DNA of 64,000 bases, taken from the NCBI GenBank assembly GCA_016716065.1, contig JADJXA010000003.1:620001-684000 (forward strand). Reading direction: 5' to 3'. Below the pieces are notes generated by a model. That model was not told the origin of the DNA, made no database searches, and saw only the letters and a list, made by a program, of their open reading frames with translations. Positions 26,548-36,832 of this stretch are shown in pieces. How positions within the stretch are numbered: the first letter of the stretch is position 1; every line of letters begins with the position of its first letter. The translations under genes were made by a program, and so were the position numbers. The stretch is from Candidatus Leptovillus gracilis (GTDB taxonomy: Bacteria; Chloroflexota; Anaerolineae; Promineifilales; Promineifilaceae).

Positions 26548-28859
26548 TTCGGGTTGGAGCATAGTTGACAATCAAGGAAATGGTCAGGTTTGGCAGTTCA
26601 ACAATCCTGGCAATGTCGGTAACAATACGGGTGGGGCTGGCTTGTTTGCTGTCCTTAACAGCGATAGTTATGGCTCCTCTGGCGTACAAAACACCGAGTT
26701 ACGCACTCCTGTAATCGACTTTTCATCAACGCCTGTAGTTACACTTGAGTTCAAGTACGAATACCGGGATTACTCATTTACATCCGAGGTAGCCAATGTA
26801 GATGTAAGCATCAATGGCGGGGCGGGGCCTTGGACGAACGTTTGGACACGCTCCGGAGCAAGTGATTTGGGGCCTAAAACGGCCGTTATCGACATCTCCG
26901 CTTTGGCCGGCAATCAACCTAATGTGATGGTCCGTTTCCACTATTACAATGGCAGTTGGTCATGGTGGTGGCAGGTAGATGATGTTTTAATTGGAGGAGC
27001 ATCGTCTTGTACTGCTCCTTCCGGTGGTTTGGTGGTAGGCAACGTTTACAACGCGAACATGACCGCAGGCGTCAACGGCGCTACCGTGTCCAACGAAGAC
27101 AGCTACACCACTAACAGCGCCGCCACGCCGTTAGACCCCAACGTAGACGATGGCTTTTATACTCTCTATTCCCCGGCCGGTAGCAGGACGTTTACGGCCG
27201 TCGCCACCGGCTACACATCAGACGTAGACACCGTGAACGTGGTAGCCAACAACACCGTGTACCACGACTTCTCCCTGGGCAGCGCTTTACTCAGTTATGC
27301 CCCGGAAAGTCTGGCTGTTACAATTCCGACGGGGAGCAGTCTGATACGGCCGTTTACCATCACCAACAGCGGTACTGACACAGCCAACTACCAGATTGGT
27401 GAAATAGGTGGCAGCGTCTCTGATGTGGCACAGGATGGCAGCTTTGAAGGCGGAACGCCAAATACCAGTTGGAGCGAGGCTTCTACTAATTTTGGCACGC
27501 CAATTTGTGATAGTGGATGTGGCGCCGATGTGTCCAGAACCGGCAGTTATTGGGTCTGGTTCGGCGGAGCAAATTCCACAGAAATCGGTTCGGTTGATCA
27601 GACTGTCACAATCCCATCCGGCGTAACGACATTGTCCTTCTGGCTGTTAATCGGAAGCACCGGCGCCCCGGCGTTCATGAATGTTTCCATGGATGGCGAC
27701 GTGCTGTTTTCTGTCACGGAGGCAGATGCAGCCAGTTATGGGGACTATAAAGAGGCCACCGTTGATGTTTCTGCCTACGCAGATGGCGGCGCCCACAATT
27801 TGCGCTTTAGCTCAACCGAATACGGTACTTCTTTGGCCGTAACCAATTTCCACGTTGACGATGTCAGCCTGCTTGTAGACGCTGGCCTTCCCTGGTTAAG
27901 CGAACTACCAGCCTCTGGCACAGTCGCTGCCGCGACCGACCAGCAAATTAATGTAACCTTCGACGCCACGGCGATGACGCCTGGGCAATATACCGGTGAA
28001 CCATTTATCGCCCACGACACGCCCAGCACAGTGCCCAACATGCCCATCACCACGACCGTGGTCACTGATTATGCCTGGAATGGCAGCCAGAGCAGCGCCT
28101 GGAACAATGCCCTGAACTGGACGCCCAACGGCGTCCCGAACGGCTTTGCGCGCGTCCTGGTGGACCCGGCTTATCTCACTGGAGTAGACTGGCCGGTACT
28201 GGAAATGGACCCGGCTGTGTTTGACCTGACGGTAGCCGCCGGTGCGGAACTGACGATTCCCGACGGCCGTTCCCTCGCCATCAACGGCGCCTCACCAACA
28301 ACGGCACGCTGCGCCAGACCATCGACATCACCGATCCCACTTACACCCGCTTCCTGCATATCACCGGCAGCGGTGGGGCAAAATACTACGGCGTAGACAT
28401 CATCCCGGCCGGGGCGATGGGGCCGACGACGGTGAAATTCGCGGCAACCAGACTGCCGGCTGCAACCAGGGCGACCAGTTGGCCCACCGCTGCTTCGACA
28501 TCGAGCCGACCACGCCGCAAACGGCCGCCGTCCGCTTCTGGTATTTGGGTGACGAACGCAACAACCAGGACACCGGCGCTATGCGCGTCTATCATTGGAA
28601 TGGGGCCAGTTGGGACCGCCTGGACGCTGATGGCGAACAACGCGGCAACGGTGGCGACCATTACTACGTGGAGGTTGATGGCGTCAGCGCCTACTCGCCC
28701 TTTGGCCTGACCGACAGCAATCCGGATGAAACCCACGGCCGTTTCCCTGCAAACCATTCGCGCTGTGGGAGTGAACACGGCCGTCTTCTCCCTTGCCCTG
28801 CTGCTTGGCCTACTGCTGATTAGCGGTTGGGTACTGCGCCGGCGGTAACAACTTGATTC

Positions 28860-28887
28860 GCCAGGGCAAGACCAGTTTTGCCCTGGC
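28860..28887 (+). terminator. Hairpin terminator after the subtilase pseudogene
   Basis: GCCAGGGCAA (28860-28869) and TTGCCCTGGC (28878-28887) are exact complements with an 8-base loop, 11 bases after the stop codon. Confidence 0.65.
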
Positions 28888-28900
28888 CTACACACGGCAT

Positions 28901-28937
28901 GTTAAGGGGCCTCCGGCGTCACGGGAGGCCCCTTAAC
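28901..28937. terminator. Second strong hairpin, 14-bp stem
   Basis: GTTAAGGGGCCTCC and its exact complement (28924-28937) enclose 9 bases, directly downstream of the first hairpin. Together they would give strong or bidirectional termination. Confidence 0.65.
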
Positions 28938-29082
28938 CGGTAAAAAGCCTTCAGTCGCAAACGGACAGGCTATGCTTTTCTTCAAGGGAGGGTTGGGTAA
29001 AAGCAAATAATTCCTTGTACCGTGTATGAGCATTATGTTATGCTATGGCGCAATCGGGATAGTCACAGATGGAGGAGGCCGC

Positions 29083-29346
29083 TTGAACTGGCAAGAAGCA
29101 ACTTACCTGTTTCCTTATATCATGGCACTGCTTATCTCGCTGTCCGTGGCCCACTATACCTGGCGGCGGCGATCCGTGCCGACTATCAATACATTTGCCT
29201 TCTATGCCTATGCCCAGACCGCTATGGTTCTGGGCTTTATTTTGGAACTGCTCAGCCCCGAATTAAACGGCAAGATTTTTTGGGATAACTTTCAGTGGAT
29301 AGGTATCTTTGTCGCTCTCGTCGCGCTGTTTATCTTCACCTTTTAA
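29083..29346 (+). pseudogene. Sensor histidine kinase N-terminal 7TM domain, truncated
   Basis: The first 86 residues match the N-terminal seven-helix sensor region of a histidine kinase: NWQEATYLFPYIMALLISLS, then AHYTWRRRSVP, FAFYAYAQTAMVLGFILELLS and FWDNFQWIGIF. Only the first three helices remain, because a family-1 inverted-repeat element and then an ISAs1 element replace the rest. TTG 29083 is taken as the start because GGAGG lies 6 bases before it. The kinase core is absent from the window, so the gene is dead. Confidence 0.65.
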
Positions 29347-29382
29347 GACACCTGGCCACATGAAACGATACTGCTGGCGAAT

Positions 29383-30608
29383 AGGGCTGTTTCAAAGTAT
29401 CAAAGCCCCATGGTATCCAGGGCTTTGTATGGGTCAGCAGAAAAAGCATCAATCGATTCAGTAACCGAATCGAAGCCGGACAACCGGACGAGACTAATGG
29501 CTATGTTGCGAAAGGCCGCCCGCACTTGTGGTGCACCCGGTTGACGAGTAGTGGAAGCATCCTCGCCCATAACAACATCCCTGACCCAGTGGAGACCATT
29601 CTCAATCGCCGCCCAATGGTCGCGGGTTATCTCGATAATTTCATCCGGTGATGCCTCAGCCGCTGACAACGACGTGACCCCATAGACAATAGTTTCCGTG
29701 GTTTTGTTGGGTTTTACTTCCTGTCGGGTGCGTTTCAGACAAAAGACTTGGGCGACATCCGGCCAGTCAAGGTAGCCATTCAGGTTCGTCGAAACCCAGA
29801 TTTCCCGTATTTCAATCCGACCATGTCCTTTTTTGACCTGCCGGGCATGGTCAAAAGGGGCTACGCCAGGGCGGCGGGGTGGCGTAAACAGTTGGACCAG
29901 TGCCTGAAGCATTTTGGGCTGATTGCCTTTGACATACATCACATAATGCCCCCCTGCTCGCCGAATCTGGGTAGCAATCTGTTGTTGCGTTAACAGGGCA
30001 TCGACGGTGATAACCAGCCCTTTGAGCAACAAATGTTCCAGCAAGGTAGGGACACAGGTGATTTCGTTTGTTTTGTCAGCCACAGCCACCTGGTTGAGGA
30101 CAAAACGCAGTTGGTGACAAACAGCCGCCACTAAAAAGGCATTGGGACTACCCAAGGAAGCGGCCCGACGAATGCTTTTGCCGTCCACGGCTACCCCACG
30201 AACCAGGTCGGCCAGGACAAGTTGTTGATGCACCTGGGTGGCCACTCTCTGATTCTCGTTTCGAGTACCGTCGCTTCTATGTGCCAGAAAACACGACATA
30301 ACATAGCTGGTGAAGGGTGGCGCTCCAGTTCGATACCTAACCGCTTTTTCACGCCTGCCGGAAGGTGTTTTCCCCAGCGAGACGCAGCCCGGGCGCTGTT
30401 CTTCCCGCACAAGATAGCCAAAACGATGAACTCGATCAAATTCTTCAAGCCGTACCTTTTCCCTTTTGCCTTGCGCCAATCAGGAATTGAGTCAAAAATA
30501 GTGTACACAGGTGGAATTTCGATTCGCATGTTTCCTCGCTTTTGTAGAATTTAGGAAACTTTGCATCAATTCCACCTTGTACGCCACTTTTTACTTTGAA
30601 ACAGCCCT
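29383..30608. mobile_element. ISAs1-family insertion sequence
   Basis: AGGGCTGTTTCAAAGTA (29383-29399) and its inverse (30592-30608) bound a 1226-bp element. It inserted into the end of a family-1 inverted-repeat element, since GGCGAAT occurs just before it (29376-29382) and again at 32194-32200 beyond IS copy C. Copy C inserted into the right terminus of this element, so the order of events can be read. Confidence 0.85.
29400..30529 (-). pseudogene. ISAs1-family transposase, frameshifted
   Basis: The N-terminal ISAs1-associated domain reads from ATG 30529 (IFDSIPDWRKAKGKRYGLKN). The DDE domain includes GVAVDGKSIRRA, ITVDALLTQQ, YVMYVKGNQP and the family signature RDHWAAIENGLHWVRDV. A frame change between 30190 and 30310 separates the two parts. 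Without it the protein would be about 375 residues, normal for the family. Confidence 0.88.
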
Positions 30609-30610
30609 AG

Positions 30611-32190
30611 CAGGCTGTCGGAAAAATATCTTCTGAAGGCCCGATGATAGACAAATAACGATTTCAAAGCATCAAGACAAGCAGTTTGCAACTCATATTG
30701 GCCTCATTACCATGAATTTTGCACGGTTTTACAGCCCGTTTTCGGGCATCAGGCAGGGGGCAATAACGCCCCATCAACCAACCTGCAAGGTATGCAATCG
30801 TTTCAAGTTGTAAGCCAGACAAACCAATGTCCATTCGCCACCGGCAGCAACCAGGCCTCGCAGAGAAACTGACGGAAACCCAAGGTTTCCCTGATGATAC
30901 CGATAACCGGTTCAACCGTCGATTTGCGCAAACGGTAGGTGGCTTTGCCGAGGGTGGTCTGCAGTTTGTAAGCCATTTGCTCTTTGACGGAAGCATCATT
31001 GGGTGGCGGGTTGGGATTGTCCAGGAAAAAGGCACGCCAACCCTGATGGTGTGGGCTGCGACCGGTGGCGATGTAGGGGTCAATGCCGCGCGCTTCCAAG
31101 CTGGCGATGTTGTTTTCGCTGAAATAGCCGGTGTCCAAATTGACCTTTTCGGCTGACCCACGACTGGTGGTACGGTGTCGAGAGTTGGCAGGGCGGCCTG
31201 TTTATCGTTGGTATGGTCACACAACCAATTGCCCACTACCAGACGACTGTCATGGTCAACCACTACCTGGACGTTATAATGTTGGTCAAAGCCGCTGTTG
31301 GTGGCGTTTTTCATGATGCGCGATTCGGGGTCGGTGAAGTTGTACTGGTCTTTATCTCTGGGTCCTGGAGTGGGTGGCTGCGGTGGTTTGCCCGGCGGCT
31401 TTTTTCCCTGTGGGTCGGTCTTTTCGGCCGGGCTTGCATCTTGGCCTCGTATTCGGCTTGCTCGGCTTCATACCGGGCCTGGGCGCGTTCCTCCAGCACC
31501 TTCTTGGCTTCGGCCAGCCGCGCCAATTGCTGCTGGCGTCGGGCAATCTCATCGGGAATGTTCATCTCTTCGGGCAGTTGTCCTCCATCGGCAACTTCAG
31601 CCAAAGTGAACAACTCCTCGACTTCGGCTTGCAGATAGGCTTCGATAGCCAACAGCCGCTGGTAACTGACCGCTTTGCTCTTGGACGCATCGGCATGGAT
31701 TTTGCTGCCATCCAGACTGACGTTACCCAATTGCAAATAGCCCATCGCCTGGGCAATCAACAGTATCTGGACAAACAACTCTTTCAGTTCAGCCAGAAAT
31801 TGTTGGCGGAAAGCCGCAATCGTGTCATGGTCGGGGTGCATGTCACCGGTAATGAAACGAAAGGGAATCACCTCATGGGTGGCGCGTTCAATCTTGCGCG
31901 AACTGAATACGCCGCTGGCATAGCTGTAGAACAGCAATCCCAACATCACTTCCGGGGCGTATGGTGGCGCACCCTGCTCGCTATACTTTCTATACATGAT
32001 CCCCAAATCAAGTTGAGCGACGACAGCGACAATGAAGCGAGCCAAATGGTCGGGTGGCAGGACATCGCGCAAGGTGATTTGCAGGTCCAGGGTCTTTTTC
32101 GTAATCAGCAGTTCTGAATTTTCTTGCCATACCCAAAGTTTACACCGAAATCATTTTTGTTCGGAGAAACGTATCTTCTCCGACAAGCTG
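30611..32190. mobile_element. IS1182-like insertion sequence, copy C
   Basis: This 1580-bp copy lies between CTAG at 30607-30610 and CTAG at 32191-32194. The left CTAG overlaps the last two bases of the ISAs1 terminal repeat, so it inserted at the very edge of that element. Confidence 0.9.
30774..32130 (-). pseudogene. IS1182-family transposase, copy C (frameshifted)
   Basis: This is the best preserved copy at the N-terminus. From MRDVLPPDHLARF it reads 253 codons without break through the first acidic block, then shifts near 31430 (a missing C), 31148 (a missing T) and 30866 (a missing A). The extra T near 32096 also separates the true ATG at 32130 from this frame. Each shift sits in a homopolymer. 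Confidence 0.85.
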
Positions 32191-32194
32191 CTAG

Positions 32195-32280
32195 GCGAAT
32201 TGTTTGAGAGCCGTTGCGAGGCCAAAAGCATATAATAGGGGTAAAACAAACATTGCTGTCACCAGCCGCCATATTTTCAG
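32195..32280. other. Right flank of nested insertions
   Basis: GCGAATTGTTTGAGAG continues the family-1 element end interrupted at 29382 for only a few bases. Unrecognised A- and T-rich sequence follows, up to the recombinase fragment. Confidence 0.4.
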
Positions 32281-32402
32281 TTATCGGGCATAGGCATTGA
32301 GATCAATTTGGCTAACTCGACGGGCCATTTCCGCCTCGGTAGGTTGGACATAAATCTGTGTTGTCTGAATGGAGGTGTGTCCGAGCAATCTGGCGTATTG
32401 GG
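32281..32402 (-). pseudogene. Tyrosine recombinase C-terminal fragment
   Basis: Forty codons ending at TAA 32281 read YARLLGHTSIQTTQIYVQ then PTEAEMARRVSQIDLNAYAR. This covers the catalytic His (LGHTS) and the nucleophilic Tyr (QIYV) of a phage-integrase family protein. The rest of the gene is missing; the fragment begins where a 56-bp repeat shared with 60954 begins. It differs from the intact recombinase at 61247, which ends in a different sequence. Confidence 0.7.
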
Positions 32403-32458
32403 AGTAAAAGGACGAAAACCTACGATTATCCATTTTTGCAACATAATTACCGTGATAA
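32403..32458. repeat. 56-bp direct repeat, left copy
   Basis: AGTAAAAGGACGAAAACC and the following bases to CCGTGATAA match 60954-61009 in the same orientation with three mismatches. Each copy contains an AACATAATT motif that recurs nearby in both orientations. Both copies lie next to tyrosine-recombinase sequences, 28.5 kb apart. Confidence 0.75.
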
Positions 32459-32612
32459 TGTTCATTATGTTGCGAATGATGTGCTCAACGAAGCTAATGG
32501 AAACGGAACTTGCCAGAGGCCGCAAGGATTAGCCCAGGATGGCTAACGCCAAAAATATTCGCAACATAATTTTGGCATGGACAGAAAACTCCAGAACGTT
32601 GCGACAATTACT

Positions 32613-32690
32613 GCTGAAATCCAGGACAAGTAGTTCTGAAACGCGGGACAAATAGTGTTGAGAACAGGGACAAATAATTCTGAAATTGAC
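32613..32690. repeat. Three imperfect 23-bp units, transposon-end-like
   Basis: CAGGACAAGTAGTTCTGAAA, GGGACAAATAGTGTTGAGAA and GGGACAAATAATTCTGAAAT follow at about 23-base spacing. Spaced repeats of this kind are typical ends of IS21- or Tn7-like elements, and the IS21-like element at 54443 has the same layout with a different sequence. No matching transposase is nearby. Confidence 0.5.
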
Positions 32691-32983
32691 AATAGGCCAC
32701 CTTTTTTTGCTGGAAATCGCTACATGTAAGGGATATTTTCACGCACCGTTTTGGAGCAGCGGTGGGGGCAGCGACGCCCCTGCCGACTGTAATAATACCC
32801 AAATTCATTGGAGCCTCTATTTCCTGACCGAAAAGTAACCGTTCAGACCTAACAGGTTGACCAGTTCAACTGGAGGCGCAACAGGTGAAAAAACCTGTCA
32901 AGTCTCCAGGGGCTGAACGCCTACACTGAAAATTCTATATGTTCACAAGCCTTGTCACGCAGTCTGACGCAACAAGGCTATGA
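32691..32983. other. Intergenic stretch with two hairpins downstream of the repeat protein
   Basis: Short inverted repeats AACAGGTT/ (32848 region) and ACAGGTGAAAAAACCTGT (32890-32907) could terminate the 1282-residue gene. No gene is visible. Confidence 0.45.
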
Positions 32984-35900
32984 TTAGCGCTTCACTATTG
33001 GCAGAAAAACCTTGTACGGCAGTTCGCTACCGTTCAGACTGAAAACCGCACTGACGCTCTTGCTACTATCCATTGTTAGAATACACGTCTCTGAACCGCT
33101 GCAAGCGCTCGACCAGCCGATGAAACTCGAACCGACAACAGGTGTCGCCGTCAAGGTGACCACGGTTCCCGGCAAATAGGCTTCAGTGCAGTCAACGCCA
33201 CAGTTAATGCCCGGCGGGTCGCTGGTGACGGCACCCGAACCACTGCCAGTCAGGCTGGCTGTCAAGAGGTGCGTGCCGGGATTGGCCGTGAAGGTGGCTG
33301 CCACTGTTTGAGCCACGTTCATCGTGACGACGCACGTACCGGCACCGGTACACGCCCCCGACCAGCCACTGAAAGTCGAACCAGGGGACGGGGTGGCTGT
33401 CAATGTAACCACCGTGTCCTGGGCGTATGCCTCACTCCAGTCAACGCCACAGTTGATTCCCGGCGGGTCGCTGGTGACGGTACCCAATCCGCTGCCGGCC
33501 AAACTGACAGTTAGAAGATGCGTGCCGGGATTTGCCATGAAGGTGGCTGCCACCGTTCTGGCCGCGTTCATCGTGACGACGCATGTGCTCGTGCCGGTAC
33601 ACGCCCCTGACCAGCCGCTGAAAGTCGAACCGGACGCCGGCACAGCCGTCAGGGTAACCACAGTTCCTTGTGGATAGGCTTCAGTACAGTCAACGCCACA
33701 GTCGATGCCCGGTGGGTCGCTGGTGATGGTACCCAATCCGCTGCCGGCCAGACTGACAGTTAGAAGATGCGTACCGGGATTTGCCATGAAGGTGGCTGCC
33801 ACCGTTTTGGCCGCGTTCATCGTGACGACGCATGTGCTCGTGCCGGTACACGCCCCCGACCAGCCGCTGAAAGTCGAACCGGACGCCGGCACAGCCGTCA
33901 GGGTAACCACAGTTCCTTGTGGATAGGCTTCAGTACAGTCAACGCCACAGTCGATGCCCGGTGGGTCACTGGTAACCGTGCCGGAGCCGGTACCACTAAG
34001 GCTGACGCTCAACAGATGCGTGTTGGCGGTGAAGGTGGCGGTGACTGTTTGCACCTGATCCATCGTGACAATGCAGACCACCAGGCCAGTACAGGCGCCA
34101 GACCAACCTGTGAAGATAGAGCCAACGGCCGGCGTTGCGGTCAACGTCACCAGCGTGCCCGGGTTAAACAGGTGAGTGCAGTCATCTCCACAGTTGATAC
34201 CAGTCGGATCGCTGGTGACGGTGCCAGATCCGGCGCCAGCACGATGAACGATCAGCCGGGGCAGCAGCTCAACAATGGTAGCGATATTACTCAGATGACG
34301 ACCAACCACCAGGCGCTGATTGTTGGGGGCAACCTGGAAGGGGAAGTTACTGCTCTGGTTGGCGACCAGTCCCAAGACGCTGTTGCTGTTGCTGATCAAA
34401 CCGGCAGTCCCTGTGGTCCCATTTCCCCAGGTGACAGCGCCAGCATCACTATTAGCGCCATTGTCCCACAACGGACTGTAGACGATGTAGTCGCTGCTAC
34501 TCAGCACGTTCAGCGGCTCGACGCCGATCCGGTCCAAGTCGCTGCCGCCCACCAGGCTATTGGCGGAGGAGACAACCCCGGTGACGCCGGCGACGCCGCT
34601 GCCCCAGGTCAGGGCGCCGGCTTCGATTTTCCCGGCGGCAAGGTTGTTCCAGTAGCCGCTGCGCACCACATAATTGCCATTAAGCAGGGCTTCCACGCCA
34701 TGTGAGCCGACGAAATCGCCACTAAAGCTGCCGACCAGGCTGTTGGCGGAGGTGACGACGCTGCCGCTGAAGCCGCCGGCGCCGTTGATAAACGTGACCG
34801 CCCCGGCATCCTGGACTGCGCCGTTGTCCCAGTAAGCGCTGGCGATCACAAACTTACCATTGGGCAATTCCACGATTCCATCATAAGGAACGTCCAAATG
34901 AGCTGCGCCGATCATGTCGTTGGCAGAGCTGCCGATCAGGCTGTTGGCGGCGTTAACCACACCGCTGGCTGGCTGGCTGCCGTTCATCCAGGTGATCGCC
35001 CCGACATCCGGTGTGCTGCTGTTATCCCAATAGCCGCTGGCGACCAGGTAGTTGCCGTCGCTCAAAGGGATGATGCCGTCCAGGGGATTTGGGTTACCCT
35101 GCCGGAGTAAGCCAATCATATCTCCCGTAGAATTACCGATCAGGCTGTTTGCCGCGGAAACAACCCCGGTAACTCCTGTGCTGCCATTTCCCCAGGTGAC
35201 CGCTCCGACAAATTGGTTGAAGACAATTTGCCAGAATGGACTGGAAACGACATAGTTGCCGTTGCTCAAAATCGCAACGCCGCCGGGGGAGGGGAGATGC
35301 GAACCCACTCGATCCCCTACAGTACCGCCGACCAAGCTGTTGGCAGATGATACTTCGCCGGTGATGCCGGTATCACCATCTGCCCAGGTAACGGCCCCAC
35401 TATTCTGGTTCCATTTGGCGCTGCGCACGAGGTAGTTGCCATTGGGCAGGGCGACAGCGCCAGGGCTACCGACTTCGTCGAATCCTGCGCTACCCACCAG
35501 GCTGTTGGCGGCTGAGACCACGCCGGTGGTGCCAGTTGCGCCGTTCCCCCAGCTGACCGCGCCGGTGTGCCCGTTCCAATACGAGCTGTTGACCACGTAA
35601 TTGCCATTGCTCAGGGCAGTTACCCCTCCCGTTCCCACCCAGTCATTGTAGTTACCGCCGACCAGGCTGTTGATGGCTGAGACGACCCCGGTTGTGCCAG
35701 TTGCGCCGTTGCCCCAGGTGACCGCGCCGACATTCATGGTGGAGGGTAAATCCAAAAGCGCAGAGATGACCACGTAGTTGCCATTCGCCAGGGGCACGAC
35801 GCCGGGATCCCAAGTCCCTGGCGAGCCGACGTTGTCATAATTGCGAATTCCTACCAGGCTGTTGGCGCTTGACACCACCCCGGAAGTGCCGGTGGCGCTG

Positions 35901-36832
35901 TCTCCCCAGGTGACCGCCCCGGCGTCAATGACAGGGCCGTTGTCCCACTCTGGATTCCAGGTCACGTAATTGCCATTGGCGAGCAGGATGACGTTTCGAC
36001 CAATCCCATCATCAAATTTGCTGCCTACCAGGCTGTTGGCAGATGAAACAGCACCGGTGACGCCGGTGTCGCCGTTACCCCAGGTGAGCGAATTATCGCC
36101 GCTTACCAGGTAATTGCCGTTGGTCAGGACGTGGATTTGGCTGCTGGACTTAACCTCTATCAGGCTGTTTCCTGCCCCCACTTCTCCGGTGGCGCCGGTG
36201 ACTCTGTCCACCCAGGTAACTGCGCCCTGCCAGCCGGGACATTCTGGTCCACCACCCCATAATGGGCTGTAGACCAGATAGCTGCCATTGGGCAACTCGG
36301 TAATCCCTCCCTGGCCTACAGTATCGCAGTCATACGAGCCAATCAGGCTGTTCACCGAGCTGACGACCCCGGATAGGCCGGTTGTTCCGTTCACCTGGGT
36401 GACGGCGCCGCGCGTACCATTCCAGGCCGGGCTGGATACCACAAAGTCGCCGCTGCTCAAAACTGTGATACCCCCAGTATCACTGCCAGAACCACCGACG
36501 AAATCATTGGTGTGGCTGCCGGTCAGCACGCTGATCAATCCCAGCGTCTCGCCATCGTAAAGATAGACTGCCCCGACATTGGTTACACTTGCCGTGCTGT
36601 AAGCCGGGTCGGCGACGACGATGTTGCCGTTGGGCAGGATGGCGACCTGTTTGCCGTACGCGCCGCTGTTCACTGGGGTGGGCAGGTCAATTTTGTAGAG
36701 CGCCTCCACCTGCCCGGCTGCCGGCAGGGGAGCATGAAGTGACGTCAGCAGGCTTAAGAAAACGATAAGCCAGACCCAGTGGGGTGGCTTAAGATGAGAT
36801 GGCATCGCTTTCGGGGTGATCTGGTTGTTCAT
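32984..36832 (-). CDS. Large secreted repeat protein (DUF5650-like repeats plus InlB-type B-repeats)
   Basis: This 1282-residue protein has a signal peptide (hydrophobic WVWLIVFLSLLTSL, cleavage near AAG). About 13 repeats of 50-65 residues follow, with the pattern GAVTWGNG.TG.TGVVS.ANSLVG....D.VG then L.NGNYVV.S..W. They match the DUF5650-type beta repeats of bacterial adhesins. The C-terminal 390 residues are five repeats of about 77 residues containing GTVTSDPPGI.CG.DC and GSTFSGWSGACTG.. CVVTM, like divergent InlB B-repeats with paired cysteines. The last residues are VFLPIVKR. The gene is intact, has no ACGGCCGT octamer and probably encodes a surface or matrix protein. AGGAGG lies 10 bases before ATG 36832. 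Confidence 0.85.
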   Translation of the reverse strand: MNNQITPKAMPSHLKPPHWVWLIVFLSLLTSLHAPLPAAGQVEALYKIDLPTPVNSGAYGKQVAILPNGNIVVADPAYSTASVTNVGAVYLYDGETLGLISVLTGSHTNDFVGGSGSDTGGITVLSSGDFVVSSPAWNGTRGAVTQVNGTTGLSGVVSSVNSLIGSYDCDTVGQGGITELPNGSYLVYSPLWGGGPECPGWQGAVTWVDRVTGATGEVGAGNSLIEVKSSSQIHVLTNGNYLVSGDNSLTWGNGDTGVTGAVSSANSLVGSKFDDGIGRNVILLANGNYVTWNPEWDNGPVIDAGAVTWGDSATGTSGVVSSANSLVGIRNYDNVGSPGTWDPGVVPLANGNYVVISALLDLPSTMNVGAVTWGNGATGTTGVVSAINSLVGGNYNDWVGTGGVTALSNGNYVVNSSYWNGHTGAVSWGNGATGTTGVVSAANSLVGSAGFDEVGSPGAVALPNGNYLVRSAKWNQNSGAVTWADGDTGITGEVSSANSLVGGTVGDRVGSHLPSPGGVAILSNGNYVVSSPFWQIVFNQFVGAVTWGNGSTGVTGVVSAANSLIGNSTGDMIGLLRQGNPNPLDGIIPLSDGNYLVASGYWDNSSTPDVGAITWMNGSQPASGVVNAANSLIGSSANDMIGAAHLDVPYDGIVELPNGKFVIASAYWDNGAVQDAGAVTFINGAGGFSGSVVTSANSLVGSFSGDFVGSHGVEALLNGNYVVRSGYWNNLAAGKIEAGALTWGSGVAGVTGVVSSANSLVGGSDLDRIGVEPLNVLSSSDYIVYSPLWDNGANSDAGAVTWGNGTTGTAGLISNSNSVLGLVANQSSNFPFQVAPNNQRLVVGRHLSNIATIVELLPRLIVHRAGAGSGTVTSDPTGINCGDDCTHLFNPGTLVTLTATPAVGSIFTGWSGACTGLVVCIVTMDQVQTVTATFTANTHLLSVSLSGTGSGTVTSDPPGIDCGVDCTEAYPQGTVVTLTAVPASGSTFSGWSGACTGTSTCVVTMNAAKTVAATFMANPGTHLLTVSLAGSGLGTITSDPPGIDCGVDCTEAYPQGTVVTLTAVPASGSTFSGWSGACTGTSTCVVTMNAARTVAATFMANPGTHLLTVSLAGSGLGTVTSDPPGINCGVDWSEAYAQDTVVTLTATPSPGSTFSGWSGACTGAGTCVVTMNVAQTVAATFTANPGTHLLTASLTGSGSGAVTSDPPGINCGVDCTEAYLPGTVVTLTATPVVGSSFIGWSSACSGSETCILTMDSSKSVSAVFSLNGSELPYKVFLPIVKR
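33140..34230. repeat. Five DNA repeats of about 230 bp encoding InlB-type repeats
   Basis: The two central copies (about 33500-33730 and 33735-33965) are nearly identical at DNA level, while the outer ones have drifted. This suggests recent unequal exchange and a copy number that could vary between strains. Confidence 0.75.

Larger units (their letters stand above)
21069..28848 (+). pseudogene. Giant secreted S8 peptidase, broken by two insertion sequences and frameshifts
   Basis: The gene starts at ATG 21069 behind AGGAG, with a clear signal peptide. The propeptide region runs to 21797. The protease domain resumes after IS copy B at 23371 (VVANVDTGV with catalytic Asp), followed by a GTHTMGTIVG His block and, near 24100, a frameshifted GTSSAPHVTGL Ser block. 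Two carboxypeptidase-regulatory-like repeats follow (24320-24830). A jelly-roll domain is split by the 24911-26547 element, then more beta domains, and finally a membrane helix ending LLISGWVLRRR (stop 28846). Removing the elements and one target copy restores the frame at both insertion points. At least six further single-base shifts remain. It was probably a cell-surface protease of about 1500 residues. Confidence 0.85.
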
